Positions 23,890-34,526 of a stretch of DNA of 34,645 nt are shown here, one piece after another. Below the pieces are notes generated by a model. That model worked only from the letters and a program-made list of their open reading frames with translations. It had not been told where the DNA came from and searched no databases. Numbering within the stretch: position 1 is the first letter of the stretch; each line of letters opens with the position of its first letter. The position numbers and the translations under genes are program-made. Source of the DNA: Chthonomonadales bacterium (GTDB lineage: Bacteria > Armatimonadota > Chthonomonadetes > Chthonomonadales > CAJBBX01); NCBI GenBank assembly GCA_020849275.1, contig JADLGO010000039.1, positions 1-34,645 of the forward strand, given 5' to 3'.

Positions 23890-25275
23890 CTAGAACTCGC
23901 GGTCGGGCTTGATGCCGGGCTCCGGAACGGGGTACCGGCCATCGGGGCCGGGCTGCAGCGGCGCCGGGGTCTCGCTGGTCAGTTTGTCCAGGCCGGGCGC
24001 GAACTCGTGCGGGCAGTTGAGCATCGCGTCGTAGGTGATGATCTGCCCCGTGTGCGCGGCCATGCGGCCCATGCTCGTCACCAGGCTCGCTTCCACGCCT
24101 CGCTTCGCCTCGTTGTAGGGCTTGTCCGCCCGGATCGCCTGCATTAGCTCGTCCCACTCGTTCTGGTAGGGGTTCGAGCGGTCGGTCGACTGCCAGGCCA
24201 CCTTCGAGGGGTCGGCGTTCTGGTCCCCGCGGTAGATGGCCGAGGGCCCGCCGCAGTCGCCGCCGCGGGAGGCGACGGCCATCCCCTTCGTGCCGTGGAC
24301 GGCGCTCGAGTAGATGCCGACGGTCCCGGTCATGCAGCGCCCGTCATAGAAGAACCTGCTTCCGTCCGCGAAGCTGTACTCCACCGAGTAGGTGTCGAGG
24401 TTCTGATCGATGGCCGGCGCGCCCTCTGGCGTCACGCGGTAGTGGCGACCGCCCAGCGCCTGGGCCTGCACCGGCCACGCATCCTTCATCCAGCAGAGGT
24501 GGTCGATGATGTGGATGTTGAAGTCGCTGTAGCCGCCGCCGCTGGCCCACAGAAAGCTGTGAAAGCGCCGTATCTGGTAGTCCAGGTCGCTGATGTCCGA
24601 GGGCTTCGGGCCGGAGGCGAAGTAGCCGATCGGGCCCTGCATCCGGTACCCGCGCATCAGGACGACCTCGCCGAGCTCGCCGCCGCGGATCCGGTCATGC
24701 AGCTCCTGCAGACCGCGGGCATGGCGCGACATGAGGCCGACACCCACCTTCAGGTTGCTCGCCACGGACTGGTCCGCCAGCTTCAGCATCCGTACGCTGG
24801 TTGGACCGTCGACCGTCACGGGCTTCTCCATGAAGACGTTCAGGCGCTTCTCGATGGCGTGGCCGAAGTGGACCCACCGAAACGCCGGAGGAGTCGTCAG
24901 GATGACGACGTCGCCCGGCTTCAGGCAGTCCATCGCCTTGCGGTACGCGTCGAAACCGACGAAGCGCCGCTCCGGCGGCACGTCCATCTGCGCGCCGAGA
25001 TGCTGGCTCAGATCACCGTACGAGCCCCTCAGCCGATCCTCGTAAGCATCCGCCATGGCCACCAGCTTGATGGGGCCGCCCTTCGTGGCCATCGCGTTCA
25101 TCACCGCGCCGCCGCCGCGCCCGCCGCATCCGACGATCGCGACGCGAATCATGTCGCTGCCGGCCGCATGCGCGCTCGGGAGCGCCGCGCCAGAGAGGGA
25201 CGAGGCCGCGACGACGCCGCCGGCGGCTTTCAGGAACTCCCTGCGTGAGCTGCGTGTGTCTTCTTTCGGGGTCAT
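23890..25275 (-). CDS. Tat-exported Gfo/Idh/MocA-family oxidoreductase
   Basis: 461 residues. A consensus twin-arginine signal (S10-R11-R12-E-F-L-K-A-A-G-G) is followed by a Rossmann domain with V-A-I-V-G-C-G-G-R-G and the family motif E-K-P-V-T-V-D-G. The C-terminal substrate domain contains Y-S-D-F-N-I-H-I-I-D-H, where the catalytic His/Asp residues are expected. Members oxidise or reduce sugars and related compounds with tightly held NAD(P); Tat-exported versions act in the periplasm and are abundant in Planctomycetota-like bacteria. The ATG at 25275 is chosen because the Tat signal begins there, though the ribosome site (AAAGATGG) is weak. The frame upstream to 25362 is not supported. It may be co-transcribed with the PPIase gene 161 bp upstream. 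Confidence 0.9.
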   Translation of the reverse strand: MTPKEDTRSSRREFLKAAGGVVAASSLSGAALPSAHAAGSDMIRVAIVGCGGRGGGAVMNAMATKGGPIKLVAMADAYEDRLRGSYGDLSQHLGAQMDVPPERRFVGFDAYRKAMDCLKPGDVVILTTPPAFRWVHFGHAIEKRLNVFMEKPVTVDGPTSVRMLKLADQSVASNLKVGVGLMSRHARGLQELHDRIRGGELGEVVLMRGYRMQGPIGYFASGPKPSDISDLDYQIRRFHSFLWASGGGYSDFNIHIIDHLCWMKDAWPVQAQALGGRHYRVTPEGAPAIDQNLDTYSVEYSFADGSRFFYDGRCMTGTVGIYSSAVHGTKGMAVASRGGDCGGPSAIYRGDQNADPSKVAWQSTDRSNPYQNEWDELMQAIRADKPYNEAKRGVEASLVTSMGRMAAHTGQIITYDAMLNCPHEFAPGLDKLTSETPAPLQPGPDGRYPVPEPGIKPDREF

Positions 25276-25436
25276 GAGGCCATCTTTCGTGTTGCCGGGT
25301 GTTGGCGCGTCCATTGGACGCGGGGAAGCAGGGGCGCCGGTGCTCTGCTCTAGCGCATGCACGCCCCGGACTCTATACGCTGGCGAGGTAGCCGGGGTGG
25401 CCGGCGCCCGGGAGTGGAGCGGGGTTGGGCGACGCG

Positions 25437-26393
25437 CTAGGATGGCTTGACCGACAGGCCCTCGTAGCCAGGAAGGGTGACGGTGATCGTGGAGGTCGCC
25501 TTGAACCCCTCGATCTTCTGGTTGGCGGCGCCCGCGCCCCCGGCCCGCTCCAGCAGCGCGAGCCGCTCGGCCTGGGGCCGGACCTGCTCGAAGGGCTGCA
25601 TCATGGCCTCCTGCCGCCCGACCAGCCGCACGATCAGGTAGGCCTTCGTCTCGCCGCTCCCCAGCTCGATCGGCTCGGTGTGCTCCCCTAGCTTCAGCTT
25701 CGCGATGGCGTCGCGAACGGGCTGCGCGAGGCCGGGGTCGTTCGGCGCCCAGTACCCCAGGTCGCCCCCCTTGCCGCGCGTTGATGCGTCATCGGACTGC
25801 TGCGCGGCCACCGTGGCGAACGGGGTGCCCGCCTTGAGCGCCTCCATCGCCCTACCCGCGGCCTGCTTGCTTCGCACCCGGATGCCGGAGAGCTGTACGC
25901 GCTCCGGATGACCGAACAGGTCGGGATGCTTGTCGTAGAACGCCTTCACCTCATCTGCCGTCACGCGCTGGTTGATGGTCGCCACGTTGTAGAGCGCCTG
26001 CTGGGCCGTCAGATCGGCCTTGAGCTGCTCCTCCGTGACGAGCTTCCTCTCCAGCGCCTGCGCGATCGCGGGCTGCTTGGTCAGGTTGGCCATCGCCGCG
26101 GAGATCTCGGCATCCGATGGGAGCAGGCTGGTCTTCGCGGCGTACTGCAGCAGGAGCCTCTCGTTGATGAGCGCCTCCAGCGCCACCTGTCCGCCGAGCG
26201 CCGGCTTGAAGCGCACGGGGTTGGCGGAGGCCAGGAAGTCCTGGGCGCGCAGGCGCTGCATACGGCCGACCCACTGGCCCATGGTGATCGGCTCGCCATT
26301 GACGGTCGCGACGGTCGCCGGCTGCGCCGCCGCCGGGCGGGCGCCGACGGCGAGGCCGAGCGAAGCGAGCACGGTGGGCAGAGCATTGCGCAT
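25437..26393 (-). CDS. Exported parvulin-type (PpiC/SurA-like) peptidyl-prolyl isomerase
   Basis: 318 residues. Residues 1-25 form a signal peptide (L-A-V-G-A-R-P-A-A-A-Q). V-N-G-E-P-I-T next opens a SurA-N-like chaperone region. A parvulin domain spans about residues 165-270, with F-A-T-V-A-A-Q-Q-S-D-D, G-G-D-L-G-Y-W and I-K/V-R-L-V-G in the expected order. It would help fold exported proteins in the periplasm, which fits the many secreted proteins nearby. The ATG at 26393 has AAAGGAG upstream. It is divergent from PEP-CTERM gene 3, with the sigma-54 promoter of that gene 98 bp away. Confidence 0.85.
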   Translation of the reverse strand: MRNALPTVLASLGLAVGARPAAAQPATVATVNGEPITMGQWVGRMQRLRAQDFLASANPVRFKPALGGQVALEALINERLLLQYAAKTSLLPSDAEISAAMANLTKQPAIAQALERKLVTEEQLKADLTAQQALYNVATINQRVTADEVKAFYDKHPDLFGHPERVQLSGIRVRSKQAAGRAMEALKAGTPFATVAAQQSDDASTRGKGGDLGYWAPNDPGLAQPVRDAIAKLKLGEHTEPIELGSGETKAYLIVRLVGRQEAMMQPFEQVRPQAERLALLERAGGAGAANQKIEGFKATSTITVTLPGYEGLSVKPS

Positions 26394-26423
26394 TGCGTGC
26401 GGCTCCTTTCGCGGGGCGCTGAC

Positions 26424-26442
26424 CTCCGGCTCTTCGCCGGAG
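26424..26442. promoter_or_regulatory. Perfect inverted repeat upstream of the sigma-54 promoter at 26492
   Basis: CTCCGGC, a TCTTC spacer and GCCGGAG form a 7-bp dyad 49 bp before the -24/-12 element and 30 bp before ppiase translation begins on the other strand. It could be an activator site or part of the PPIase leader; this is inferred from position only. Confidence 0.3.
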
Positions 26443-26491
26443 CCGAACCCTTCTCCTCCCGCAGCCACGCGCGCAGCCGGCGTCCGGACTC

Positions 26492-26507
26492 TGGCACGGT
26501 TCTTGCA
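26492..26507 (+). promoter_or_regulatory. Sigma-54 (-24/-12) promoter of PEP-CTERM gene 3 (perfect consensus)
   Basis: TGGCACGGTTCTTGCA is a full match to TGGCACG-N4-TTGCA, the best of the three sites. Transcription would start near 26518, giving a leader of about 110 nt before the ATG at 26629. Confidence 0.88.
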
Positions 26508-26628
26508 GTGGATGGAGACTGTGCGCGGCGGCCGACGACCCGGCCGACGTTGCGCTCATCCCATGCCCCGACGGCGGCGGTCGGTTCGGACGCCTGCGGT
26601 CGCTCTTCACGAAAGGAAACCGAAACCC

Positions 26629-27261
26629 ATGCGCGTTCGCAAGTGCTCACTCGGCGGCGCGGCGGCATTGCTCGGCGCCACGCTCGCGCTCGGCGCGGGC
26701 CCGGCCGCCGCCCGGACGTTCGACTTCGAGTCCTCGGTCAGTGGCACCACCATCGTCGTGACCGACTCCGGCCTCACCGTCACGCTTTACCGCGCCGACG
26801 GCGGGTCGATCGGCACGTTCGGTCCGACCGGCCCGGCATCTTGGGGTATGGTGAGCCTGCTGGCGTACCCGACCACCATCCCGGGCATCATCGCGGACTT
26901 CTCCGCGCCCGTCTCGTTCGCGTCGATCCAGTCCGGCGACTACAACGCCGACGACGACCTGATAGAGCTAACCGCGTACGCGGGCCTCGGCGCGACGGGC
27001 GCCGTGCTCGATACCGACAGCGTCGTCTACCCGTTCACCACCGACATCTCCAGCGGCGACTCCGCCGTGGTGACCCTGTCGGTCTCCGCTGCCGGCATCC
27101 AGAGCATCCTGTTCACCGAGACGAACGCCGCCCCGGACAGCGTCTACTGGGACAACCTGGTCGTCACCGCGGCGCCGGTCGTTCCGGAGCCCGGAACGCT
27201 GGCGCTCCTGGCCGGGCTAGGCCTGCCGGCGCTCGCGCTGCTCCGCCGTCGCAAGGCGTAA
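26629..27261 (+). CDS. PEP-CTERM sorting-domain surface protein 3
   Basis: 210 residues. A signal peptide (R-V-R-K-C, hydrophobic core, P-A-A-A-R) precedes a beta-rich domain with F-D-F-E-S near the start and Y-W-D-N-L-V-V at the end, the outline of a jelly-roll domain common in PEP-CTERM proteins. From about residue 185 come V-P-E-P-G, a leucine-rich helix and R-R-R-K-A: a clean exosortase signal. The mature protein is rich in Asp, Thr and Ser and has no catalytic motif; a surface or matrix role is likely. The ATG at 26629 has AAAGGAA upstream. It stands alone between a divergent PPIase gene and convergent ppdK, with its own sigma-54 promoter and a strong hairpin after it. Confidence 0.87.
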   Translation: MRVRKCSLGGAAALLGATLALGAGPAAARTFDFESSVSGTTIVVTDSGLTVTLYRADGGSIGTFGPTGPASWGMVSLLAYPTTIPGIIADFSAPVSFASIQSGDYNADDDLIELTAYAGLGATGAVLDTDSVVYPFTTDISSGDSAVVTLSVSAAGIQSILFTETNAAPDSVYWDNLVVTAAPVVPEPGTLALLAGLGLPALALLRRRKA

Positions 27262-27289
27262 CGCGGCTCCACCGCGCGCCACACGGCAG

Positions 27290-27323
27290 CCGGGGCCGGG
27301 GAGCGCGCGCTCCCCGGCCCCGG
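27290..27323. terminator. Bidirectional hairpin between PEP-CTERM gene 3 and ppdK
   Basis: A perfect 16-bp GC-rich stem (left arm begins CCGGGGCCGGGGAG) with a 2-nt centre, or 14 bp with a 6-nt loop, lies between two convergent genes. There is no T-run on either side. It is very likely a shared terminator or transcription barrier. Confidence 0.65.
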
Positions 27324-27349
27324 TCGTCTGCGCACCGAGCCCGAGCACG

Positions 27350-30022
<2,673 letters not shown>

Positions 30023-30162
30023 TGAGCTGCGTCCTCCTTAGGTCATGCTGTCGCGCACTTCTGGCGGCGGCGGGGATCGCCTGATCATTGTACCCGCCGG
30101 CCGTCAGCAAACCCGCGGCGCGGCCGGGCCGCCCGGCGGCCGGCGCATCACCTGCCCGGCTA

Positions 30163-30178
30163 CCTCCGGCGCCGGAGG
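30163..30178. promoter_or_regulatory. 16-bp perfect palindrome upstream of def
   Basis: CCTCCGGCGCCGGAGG is a perfect 16-bp palindrome, 6 bp before a TATACT -10-like box (30185-30190) facing def. It sits where a -35 box would be, which suits an operator; no -35 hexamer is recognisable. It is also within the ppdK divergent region. Confidence 0.4.
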
Positions 30179-30264
30179 ATCGGATATACTCCTGTAGTTG
30201 CGCCATGCCGCCGCGGGGCGCGCCGTGTCGCCGCGTGCCGCCGCTTGCTTCCGACGAGGTGCCC

Positions 30265-30837
30265 ATGCACGTTCACCTGGACCTGCCCGCCGAGGTCGCC
30301 GCGCTATGGGAAGCGCAGGCCGGCCCCATACTGCACTACCCGGACCCGGTGCTCTACCGCGTCGCCGAGCCCGTAGCGCGGCCGGACGCCGCCACGCGCG
30401 AGATCGTGGAGCGCATGAAGGCCGCGATGCGCGACTTTCGGGGCCTTGGCCTTGCCGCGCCGCAGATCGGCGTGTCGCGGCGGATCATCATCTACCAGCT
30501 CCCGGAGGAGGGCTCGGCGCTCCGCGTGATCGTCAACCCGCGAATCGTATCGCGCAAGGGCGAGCAGGTGGGCCCGGAGGGTTGCCTTTCCATCCCGATG
30601 CTGCAGGGCGAGGTCGCCCGTGCCAACGAGGTCGTCGTCAAGGGCATCGACATCCTGGGCCGTCCGTTTCGCCGCCGGGGCACGGAGCTTGAGGCACGGG
30701 TGCTCCAGCATGAGATCGACCACCTCGACGGCATCCTCTTCATCGACCGGGCCGTGCCCGACACGCTGGAGTGGTGCCTGCCGACCGACGAGCCGTCCCG
30801 TGAGCCTCTGCCGCTCAGCGAGGTCGATATTGGCTGA
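30265..30837 (+). CDS. def: Peptide deformylase
   Basis: 190 residues. It removes the formyl group from the N-terminal methionine of new proteins. All three motifs are present: G60-L-G-L-A-A-P-Q67, E105-G-C107-L-S, and H149-E150-I-D-H153, giving the Cys/His/His metal site and catalytic Glu. The N-terminal 20 residues before P-I-L-H-Y-P-D-P-V-L are slightly longer than in E. coli. The ATG at 30265 follows GACGAGG; the frame upstream to 30088 crosses the palindrome and -10 region and is rejected. fmt follows 41 bp downstream in the classic def-fmt order, so the formylation and deformylation enzymes are encoded together. Confidence 0.93.
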   Translation: MHVHLDLPAEVAALWEAQAGPILHYPDPVLYRVAEPVARPDAATREIVERMKAAMRDFRGLGLAAPQIGVSRRIIIYQLPEEGSALRVIVNPRIVSRKGEQVGPEGCLSIPMLQGEVARANEVVVKGIDILGRPFRRRGTELEARVLQHEIDHLDGILFIDRAVPDTLEWCLPTDEPSREPLPLSEVDIG

Positions 30838-30878
30838 GCGCGACCGCCGGCGCTCCACGAGCCGGCTCAGGTGCCCCG

Positions 30879-31814
30879 ATGCGCGTTCTCTTCTTTGGCA
30901 CCTCGGACTTCGCGGTGCCCACGCTGCGCGCGCTCGCCGCCGCGGGCGCGGAGCGGTTCGAGATCGCGGCCGTCGTGACGCAGCCCGACCGCCCGGCGGG
31001 CCGGGGGCGGTCGCTCGCCCGCTCCCCGGTCAAGGATGCCGCCGAAGGGCTCGGCCTGCCGGTGCGTCAGCCCGAGCGCGTCCGCGATCCGGTCTTTCTT
31101 GAGGCCGCGCGCGAGGCGGCCCCGGACGCCATCGTTCTCGCCTCGTTCGGCCAGATCATCCCGCGCAAGCTGCTCGCCCTGCCGCCGCTCGGGCCGATCA
31201 ACCTGCACGGCTCGCTTCTGCCTGCCTACCGGGGCGCGGCGCCCATCCAGTACGCCTTGCTCGATGGCTGCGAGCACACCGGCGTGACCACCATGTGGAT
31301 GGCCCCGGCGCTCGATGCTGGCGACATCCTGCTCCAGCGCAGGGTGCCGGTCGAGCCGAACGACGACGCTGGAACGCTTGCGGCAAGGGTGGCCGAGGCG
31401 GGCGCGCCGCTCATGCTGGAGACGCTCGACCGACTGGCCGCCGGCAACTGTCCGCGAACGTCGCAGGACGACTCGCGGGCGACCTACGCGCCCTCGATCG
31501 GGCCCGGAGAGGCCGAGATCCGCTGGCAGGAGCCCGCCGCGCGATGCCGCAACCGCGTCAGGGCCATGGCTCCCCGCCCCGGCGCTCACACCCTCTTGGC
31601 CGGGCGCCGCCTGAAGGTCTGGCGCGCATCGATGGAGGCCGGCGGGGCCGAGCCCGGGATCGTGGCGCGCGTCGGGCGCGACGGCGTGGCCGTGGGCACG
31701 GGGGACGGCCTGCTTCTTCTGGAGGAGGTCCAGCCGGAGAACGGGCGGGCCATGCCGGCAGGGGCCTGGGCACGCGGCTCACGGGTCGCCCCTGGTGACC
31801 GGCTCGGCGCCTGA
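30879..31814 (+). CDS. fmt: Methionyl-tRNA formyltransferase
   Basis: 311 residues. It formylates Met-tRNAfMet using 10-formyl-tetrahydrofolate. The N-terminus V-L-F-F-G-T-S-D-F-A-V-P is typical; the catalytic N108-L-H110-G-S-L-L-P-A-Y-R-G-A-A-P is complete, with Asp146 in L-D-A-G-D as the third residue. The C-terminal tRNA-binding barrel is present. Its start is the second gene of def-fmt. The stop lies only 12 bp from the end of the convergent cyclase-family gene. Confidence 0.94.
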   Translation: MRVLFFGTSDFAVPTLRALAAAGAERFEIAAVVTQPDRPAGRGRSLARSPVKDAAEGLGLPVRQPERVRDPVFLEAAREAAPDAIVLASFGQIIPRKLLALPPLGPINLHGSLLPAYRGAAPIQYALLDGCEHTGVTTMWMAPALDAGDILLQRRVPVEPNDDAGTLAARVAEAGAPLMLETLDRLAAGNCPRTSQDDSRATYAPSIGPGEAEIRWQEPAARCRNRVRAMAPRPGAHTLLAGRRLKVWRASMEAGGAEPGIVARVGRDGVAVGTGDGLLLLEEVQPENGRAMPAGAWARGSRVAPGDRLGA

Positions 31815-31826
31815 CGGCGCCCCGCA

Positions 31827-32462
31827 CTACGGACGGAGGAGGAGAACGCGCGCGGGGGCGGCTTCGCAGCCCGCCAGGCGCAGCGGCGCGCATACCAGCA
31901 GGTACTCGCCGGCCGTCACACGCGAGAGGTCGCATCCCTCCACGACGAGCACGCCCGCGCCGAGCAGCTGCCGGTGCGCCGGGAAGCCGTCGGATGCGGC
32001 CGGGTCCACCGAGAGGTAGTCCACGCCGAGCAGGCGCACGCCGCGCGCGACCAACCAGGCGGCGCCGTCCGGCTCGAGGGCCACGAAGTCGGGCTCGAAG
32101 GCGGGCCGCGACAACAGGCCGGCGCGCGAGTTGGCGGTTCGCAGCAGGACCCGCTCCGCGCCGGGCGGCACTCCGGCGCGCTCGAGCCGCTCCGCCGGAA
32201 TGCACCCGTCACCATCGACCTCGCAGACGAACGCGGGGCCGACGAGCAGATCCGATGGCACGTCGGCGATGGTGGCGCCGCCCGGCACAAAGTGGGCCGG
32301 CGCGTCGACATGCGTACCGGTGTGCGCGCAGAGCGAGATCGCGCTCACGTCGGAGGCGGCGCCACGCGCCATTCGGCACACGCCGCGCAGGCGCGGGCGC
32401 GGATCGCCCGGCCATGTCGGCATCGGCCACCGGATCTCCATCGATACGTCGTAGACGACCAC
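31827..32462 (-). CDS. Cyclase-family metal hydrolase (kynurenine formamidase-like)
   Basis: 211 residues. The family signature H47-T-G-T-H51-V-D53-A-P-A-H57-F gives the metal-binding residues. The opening D-V-S-M-E-I with P-T-W-P-G-D is also typical. Family members include arylformamidases (tryptophan breakdown) and polyketide-type cyclases; nothing nearby settles the substrate. GTG 32462 is chosen because GGAGG lies five bases upstream and length then fits the family; the frame remains open to 32567 with no supporting site. It converges with fmt and is divergent from the metallopeptidase gene. Confidence 0.82.
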   Translation of the reverse strand: MVVYDVSMEIRWPMPTWPGDPRPRLRGVCRMARGAASDVSAISLCAHTGTHVDAPAHFVPGGATIADVPSDLLVGPAFVCEVDGDGCIPAERLERAGVPPGAERVLLRTANSRAGLLSRPAFEPDFVALEPDGAAWLVARGVRLLGVDYLSVDPAASDGFPAHRQLLGAGVLVVEGCDLSRVTAGEYLLVCAPLRLAGCEAAPARVLLLRP

Positions 32463-32569
32463 CGCGCCCTCCACCGCGGGCGACGGCACCCCGCGAGGTG
32501 ATCCTTGATGCGAACCCGTGCGCCCTGGTACTGTACGCGGTCTGTGGCCGGCATGGCCGCAAGCCAACC

Positions 32570-34429
32570 GTGAGGCCCGGACTCGCCCGCGCCGCGCGGC
32601 CCCTGATCGCCGCGCTGCTCGCGTGCTCCTACTCGGTGCGCATCGCCGGATCGGGCCGGGGCCAGGACGCGACAGAAGCCCTGCGCGCGCTCGAGGCGGC
32701 GGTGAACCGTGGCGACGGCGCGGCGCTGCGGCGTGCCGGTCTCGGTGCCGCGGCCGACCTCGCCTGGGTTGAGCAGCCGGGCCGGCGCGGCCCCGCCCGC
32801 TGGACCGCCTCCCTACTCCGTCCGCCGAAGGCGCCGAGCGCCGACAGCGCGCCTCTCTACGTGGCCTTCAGTCGCTACCAGCTGAGCCAGAGCGGCTGCG
32901 ACCACCTCTACGCCGCGCGCGAGACCCCCGACGGCCTGCGACTGACGCGCGAGGTGCGGGAGACGGAGACCGGCGGCTGGCGCGTCACGCGCCACGAGGC
33001 CGACATCCGCATCGAGCCCTCCTCCCCCTCGGTCGCCATCGTGGACCGTTGCGTGGTCCGGGCAGAGGGCTCCGCGCCGCCGGACGGCCCCATCCTGCGG
33101 CTCAACGCGATCTACCGGGTCGAGTCCGTCCGGCGCAATGGGACGATCATCCCCTTCCGCCAGGCGGGCGGCTTCGTCGCGCTCCCGAGGCCCACGACCA
33201 GCGAGGCCGCGTACACGCTCTCCTACAGCGGGAGCCCGTCGTCCCCCGAGGACTTCGTGCGCGAGTCCGAGGCTGCCCTGACCTCCTACTGGTGGCCGCA
33301 CACCGCGCGGCTCCCCGCCGCGGCCACGATCCGCGTCACCGTGCCCGATGGCTGGGTCGCGATCGCGCCCGGCAACACCGACGGGGTGGTGCGCGCCGAA
33401 CGCACGACCACGTACGCGTGGCGCAATGCTGTGCCGGTCTGCTACCACCCCGTGGCCGCGGGCTCCTACCGCGTCACGACGCGCGACCAGGACGGCATCG
33501 CCGTCAGCGCCTATCTGCGCGCCGACGACGCCGCGCGGGCGCGGCGGCTCATCGATCGCGCGTTCGCGTCGATCCGGTTCTACGCGCGGCGGTGGGGAGC
33601 CTTCCCCTATCGCAGCTATGAAATCGTCGAGAGCTCCACCTTCCCGGGCGGCCTCGAAGGCTACTCGTTCACGCTCTGCGGGCGCGGCACGCTACCCGGC
33701 GTGCTGGCGCACGAGGTGGCGCACACCTGGTGGGGTGGCCTGGTGCCGAACCCCTACACCGCCAGCATGTGGAACGAGTCGCTCGCGACCTACTCCGAGC
33801 GCCGCTTCGGCCGCGACGAGGGCGAGACGGCTCGGACGCCAGCCGCCGCCACCTCGCGTCGCCCGTGGGGATCGACGCTTCTGTCGACTGCGCACGACAC
33901 GATGGTCCGGTCCGATAGCGCCGTGGGGTACGACAAGGGCGGTCAGGTGCTCGCCAATCTCGAGCGAATGATCGGCGAGGAGCGGATGGACGAGACCCTC
34001 CGGCAGTTCGTGTCCGACCACCCGGCAGGAGACGCGGCCGGCTGGCAGGACCTCGCCGACGCCCTCGGGCGCGCGGCCGGCCGGCGATGGGTCCGCTACT
34101 TCGACGCCTGGCTTGGCCGCGCCGACCTGCCGGTGGTGCGCATGGAGGGCGTCCGCGCCGAGCGCGGTCCGAAGGGCTGGGTCGTCAGCGGCACCCTCAC
34201 GCAGGGCGGCGATCCCTTCTGGCTTGCGGTGCCACTGGAGCTGCAAACGGCGGGGACCCCGGTCATCCAGATGATGAACCTGGAGGGCGGGCCAGCGGTG
34301 TTTCGCATCCTCTCGCCCGCCGAGCCGCGGCGACTCCTCGTGGACCCAAGGGGCGAGGCGCTGCGCTGCGCGCCCGAGGATCCGGAGGCAGACACGGTGC
34401 CGCTCGCGGCAGGCGGTCGCGCGCGCTGA
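32570..34429 (+). CDS. Exported M1-like (gluzincin) metallopeptidase
   Basis: 619 residues. A likely signal peptide occupies residues 1-35 (A-R-P-L-I-A-A-L-L-A). A domain of about 300 residues follows, then the zinc site H381-E382-V-A-H385-T-W-W-G-G-L-V with third ligand E403 in W-N-E-S-L-A. In classic M1 enzymes 18 residues separate the second His and the Glu; here there are 17. The usual G-A-M-E-N exopeptidase motif is replaced by G-G-L-E-G. It is therefore an M1-like peptidase of uncertain specificity, perhaps not an aminopeptidase. The start is the weakest call: GTG 32570 begins the signal peptide but has no clear ribosome site. The frame upstream to 31994 overlaps the cyclase gene and is rejected. 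Confidence 0.8.
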   Translation: MRPGLARAARPLIAALLACSYSVRIAGSGRGQDATEALRALEAAVNRGDGAALRRAGLGAAADLAWVEQPGRRGPARWTASLLRPPKAPSADSAPLYVAFSRYQLSQSGCDHLYAARETPDGLRLTREVRETETGGWRVTRHEADIRIEPSSPSVAIVDRCVVRAEGSAPPDGPILRLNAIYRVESVRRNGTIIPFRQAGGFVALPRPTTSEAAYTLSYSGSPSSPEDFVRESEAALTSYWWPHTARLPAAATIRVTVPDGWVAIAPGNTDGVVRAERTTTYAWRNAVPVCYHPVAAGSYRVTTRDQDGIAVSAYLRADDAARARRLIDRAFASIRFYARRWGAFPYRSYEIVESSTFPGGLEGYSFTLCGRGTLPGVLAHEVAHTWWGGLVPNPYTASMWNESLATYSERRFGRDEGETARTPAAATSRRPWGSTLLSTAHDTMVRSDSAVGYDKGGQVLANLERMIGEERMDETLRQFVSDHPAGDAAGWQDLADALGRAAGRRWVRYFDAWLGRADLPVVRMEGVRAERGPKGWVVSGTLTQGGDPFWLAVPLELQTAGTPVIQMMNLEGGPAVFRILSPAEPRRLLVDPRGEALRCAPEDPEADTVPLAAGGRAR

Positions 34430-34526
34430 GCGCATCGAGGCGCTCCAGAGCCCCGCCCGCGCGCCGCACTGGCGCGGTCGAGCCCGAGACTCTGGCAGAT
34501 CGCCCTGCTCGGATGCTGCGGATCGC

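Noticed and set aside
31994-32569. N-terminal extension of the M1-like peptidase
   Set aside because: It overlaps the cyclase-family gene on the other strand and is Arg/Pro-rich; a signal peptide starts at GTG 32570.
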